In this document: one piece after another, positions 16,451-18,261 of the stretch
How positions within the stretch are numbered: the first letter of the stretch is position 1
Layout: each line of letters begins with the position of its first letter
NCBI GenBank assembly: GCA_030066475.1
Contig: JASJBO010000056.1
Coordinates: 1 to 18,261, forward strand
Origin: Myxococcota bacterium
GTDB taxonomy: Bacteria; Myxococcota_A; UBA9160; PR03
Direction: 5' to 3'
Length of the DNA stretch: 18,261 bases
The notes under the pieces: generated by a model
Seen by the model: only the letters and a program-made list of their open reading frames with translations
Databases searched by the model: none
Told to the model about the DNA's origin: nothing
Position numbers and translations under genes: made by a program

Positions 16451-17128
16451 ATGCGCGGAGTCGTGCGAAACGGGGCGCTCGCGGCAGCACTGACCCTGCT
16501 GTCGCTGCCCCTGCTATGGCTGGGCGCGGCGCGCGCCGACGAGACCGCCACGGCACTCGTAGGGACGCCCAACTTCTGGACGGGGCATCCGACCTTCGCG
16601 GACGCCGACACGATCCACGTGGTCGTCGAGATTCCCGCAGGCACCAACGCCAAGTGGGAGGTGGCCGCGGAGGGACGGCGGCTCGAGTGGGAGCGCAGGA
16701 ACGGACGGGGTCGGGTCGTGCAGTACCTGGCCTATCCGGCCAACTACGGCATGGTGCCCCGGACCCTGCTCCCCGCCGAGCGGGGCGGGGACGGCGATCC
16801 CCTCGACGTGATCCTGCTGGGCAGCGCCGTCGACCGCGGACGGGTGCTGGCGGCGCGCCCGATCGGCATGCTCGAGATGCTCGACGGCGGCGAGCGGGAC
16901 GACAAGATCGTGGCGGTGCCGCTGCAGGGGCCGCTCTCGGACGCGACCGACCTGGCCACGCTCCGCGAGCGATACCCCGGCGTGGACCGGATCCTCGAGA
17001 CCTGGTTCACGAGCTACAAGGGACCCGGGCGGATCGAGGCGAGCGGCTGGGGCGATCGCGCCGAGGCGCTCACCGCGGTGCGCGAGGCCACGCGCTTCTA
17101 CGCGGAGCGCCGTGGAGGCGCTCGCTAG
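16451..17128 (+). CDS. family I inorganic pyrophosphatase with Sec signal peptide
   Basis: The 225-residue protein carries the complete family I pyrophosphatase signature: 'EIPAGTNAKWE' (Glu60, Lys68, Glu70), 'YPANYGMVPRT' (Tyr99), 'GDGDPLDVILLG' with the metal-binding Asp114, Asp116 and Asp119, 'DDKIVAVP' (Asp150, Asp151, Lys152) and 'TSYKGPG' (Tyr189, Lys190). It should hydrolyse pyrophosphate to two phosphates with Mg2+. Unlike the usual cytosolic enzyme of about 170-180 residues, it has a classical leader: basic n-region (Arg2, Arg6), hydrophobic core (10-25) and an 'ARA' cleavage site near residue 29. It is therefore predicted to be periplasmic. A lineage usually needs a separate cytosolic enzyme, not seen here. 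The gene starts 6 nt after a TAACCT box, and a beta-helix lipoprotein gene follows after 6 bp, suggesting an operon. Confidence 0.92.
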   Translation: MRGVVRNGALAAALTLLSLPLLWLGAARADETATALVGTPNFWTGHPTFADADTIHVVVEIPAGTNAKWEVAAEGRRLEWERRNGRGRVVQYLAYPANYGMVPRTLLPAERGGDGDPLDVILLGSAVDRGRVLAARPIGMLEMLDGGERDDKIVAVPLQGPLSDATDLATLRERYPGVDRILETWFTSYKGPGRIEASGWGDRAEALTAVREATRFYAERRGGAR

Positions 17129-17134
17129 CTTGCC

Positions 17135-18261
17135 ATGGCCTGGCACGAGGACGAGCACGAGCCGGCCGGCCGAGCCCGCGCGACCCTGCGCCAGGTGGTG
17201 GCGCTCGCGGTGCTCGCGGTCGGCGCGTGCGGGAGCGGGTCCGAGACCGACGCCCCGCCGACGGGTGCGGCGCCGCGGCGCGCCGCGCCGTGCGACCTGG
17301 GCGCGCTTCCCGCGCCGCTCGACGCGGAGCTCCGCCTGCCCGCGCCGCCGGCCACCACGCGGGAGGTCGAGGTCTCCACCGCCGCGGAGTTCGCCGGGGC
17401 CGCCCGTCGCGCCGGCACCCGGCTCGTGGTGCGCGCCAGCATCGATCGCCCCGTCGAGATCCGGGCCTCGGACGTGGAGGTCGCGATCGAGGACCCGGCT
17501 ATCGAGGTGCGCGGCCTGGCCATCGGTCGGTCGGTGCACCGGGTCCGCATCACCGGGGGCCGCTACGGGCAGATCTCGACGCCGCTGGCGGCCCAGTACC
17601 GTCCCGTGGTCGAGTTCCGCGAGGCGTACCTCGCCGAGGACGTCACGATCGACGGCGTGCTGGTGGACGCCGCGCTCGATCCCAGCAGCAACGACGGCGC
17701 GGCGCTGCGTCTGCGCGGCAAGCGGATCGCCGTCTACCAGAGCACGATCCGCGGCGAGAGCTACAGCGTCTGGAGCGGCGACATGGGACCGCTCCAGTCC
17801 GAGGACCTGGTGCTGGCCTGCAGCACGTTCCGCTCCCACGCGCCGGCGGGCGGCCGCAACGAGGCGACCGTGCGGCTGGTCTCGGTCCTGCGCAGCGTGC
17901 TGGTCGACAGCACGCTCCAGAACTCGTGGGACGGCTTCGACGCGACGCTCGACGATCCCTCCAAGGTGCGACCCAGGAACACCACCAAGCACAACTACCG
18001 GGTCCACGGCCACTCCGACCTGAACTTCGCGGCGCGAAACGTCCTGCTGAACGCGGGCATGATGTTCGGCGGCCAGGGCGACCCCTTCGCCACGCCGCCG
18101 CGCGACCACATCCGGCGGATGTGGGTCAACGACAACGTGTTCCACCACCGCGTCCCGGACCTCTTCAACCCGAAGGACACCATCGACCGGCTGGTCGCTC
18201 GCGGCAACACGGCCTATACGCACGTCTGGTCGAAGTTCTACGCGGGCACCCCGAAGCCGGA
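17135..18261 (+). CDS. beta-helix lipoprotein (partial, runs off the right edge)
   Basis: The frame opens 6 bp after the pyrophosphatase stop and stays open to the window end (375 codons). The N-terminus contains a hydrophobic segment ending in the lipobox VGAC (Cys32), followed by a Ser/Gly/Pro-rich linker. From about residue 80 the sequence shows short beta strands in a regular rhythm: 'TRLVVRASIDRPVEIRASDVEVAIED', then 'VRITGGRYGQI', 'VTIDGVLVDAAL', 'IAVYQSTIRGESYSVWSG' and 'LVLACSTFRSHA'. Such rungs are typical of right-handed parallel beta-helix (pectate-lyase-like) proteins. No catalytic residues can be named. The chosen ATG gives an oddly acidic n-region (MAWHEDEHEP), and GGAGG lies 16 nt upstream, rather far. 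GTG codons at residues 21-22 are alternatives but would leave almost no n-region. Confidence 0.78.
   Translation, partial: MAWHEDEHEPAGRARATLRQVVALAVLAVGACGSGSETDAPPTGAAPRRAAPCDLGALPAPLDAELRLPAPPATTREVEVSTAAEFAGAARRAGTRLVVRASIDRPVEIRASDVEVAIEDPAIEVRGLAIGRSVHRVRITGGRYGQISTPLAAQYRPVVEFREAYLAEDVTIDGVLVDAALDPSSNDGAALRLRGKRIAVYQSTIRGESYSVWSGDMGPLQSEDLVLACSTFRSHAPAGGRNEATVRLVSVLRSVLVDSTLQNSWDGFDATLDDPSKVRPRNTTKHNYRVHGHSDLNFAARNVLLNAGMMFGGQGDPFATPPRDHIRRMWVNDNVFHHRVPDLFNPKDTIDRLVARGNTAYTHVWSKFYAGTPKP

Noticed and set aside
17126..17131. TAGCTT as a promoter box for the beta-helix lipoprotein
   Set aside because: It contains the pyrophosphatase stop codon and lies only 3 nt before the ATG. The gene is more likely co-transcribed with the pyrophosphatase.

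Overview
This is an 18.3-kb piece of a very GC-rich bacterial chromosome (my estimate by eye is about 70 % G+C). There are no RNA genes, insertion sequences, CRISPR arrays or phage genes that I can see. Several traits point to a Gram-negative, Myxococcota/Binatota-like (former Deltaproteobacteria) soil or sediment bacterium: many lipoproteins and exported proteins, a PGRS-like glycine-rich giant lipoprotein, a beta-propeller/cytochrome c fusion, and a UGA-decoded selenoprotein. The lineage is an inference from gene content, not from a marker gene.

Left part (1-2100). A leftward NnrU-type membrane protein runs off the left edge. Next to it is a small leftward exported protein, which diverges from a DUF4188 protein through a nearly symmetric promoter. 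Directly after the DUF4188 gene lies a broken five-bladed beta-propeller (GH43-like) gene with an internal deletion and frameshift.

Giant lipoprotein (2122-6018, leftward). A 1298-residue lipoprotein carries paired Asp-rich calcium motifs and then a region that reads like domains 2 and 3 of anthrax protective antigen / clostridial binary toxin B. After that come more Ca-binding repeats and a C-terminal beta-helix with long Gly-rich insertions. It is one of the two most interesting objects in the window.

Middle part (6217-8846). A DUF4336 metallo-hydrolase-like gene and an O-methyltransferase form a short operon. They are followed by an iodothyronine-deiodinase-family selenoprotein with an in-frame TGA at residue 103 and a SECIS-like hairpin just behind it. 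This is the other highlight and implies that the host has selenocysteine machinery. A small DUF4279-like gene converges on it. Behind that lies about 600 bp of decayed sequence holding a fragment of another lipoprotein-type gene.

Right part (9453-18261). A YyaL/SPATA20-type thioredoxin-domain protein with a signal peptide is followed by an exported YVTN-propeller/cytochrome c/IPT-like protein. A membrane-anchored SGNH hydrolase converges on the latter. Divergent from the SGNH gene are an exported family I inorganic pyrophosphatase and a beta-helix lipoprotein that runs off the right edge.

Two window-wide patterns stand out. Most non-operonic genes have a TAnnnT box in front of the start, either 17-40 nt away (usually with a Shine-Dalgarno) or only 6-9 nt away without one, which suggests leaderless mRNAs. 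All three convergent gene junctions carry a strong hairpin without a T-tract.
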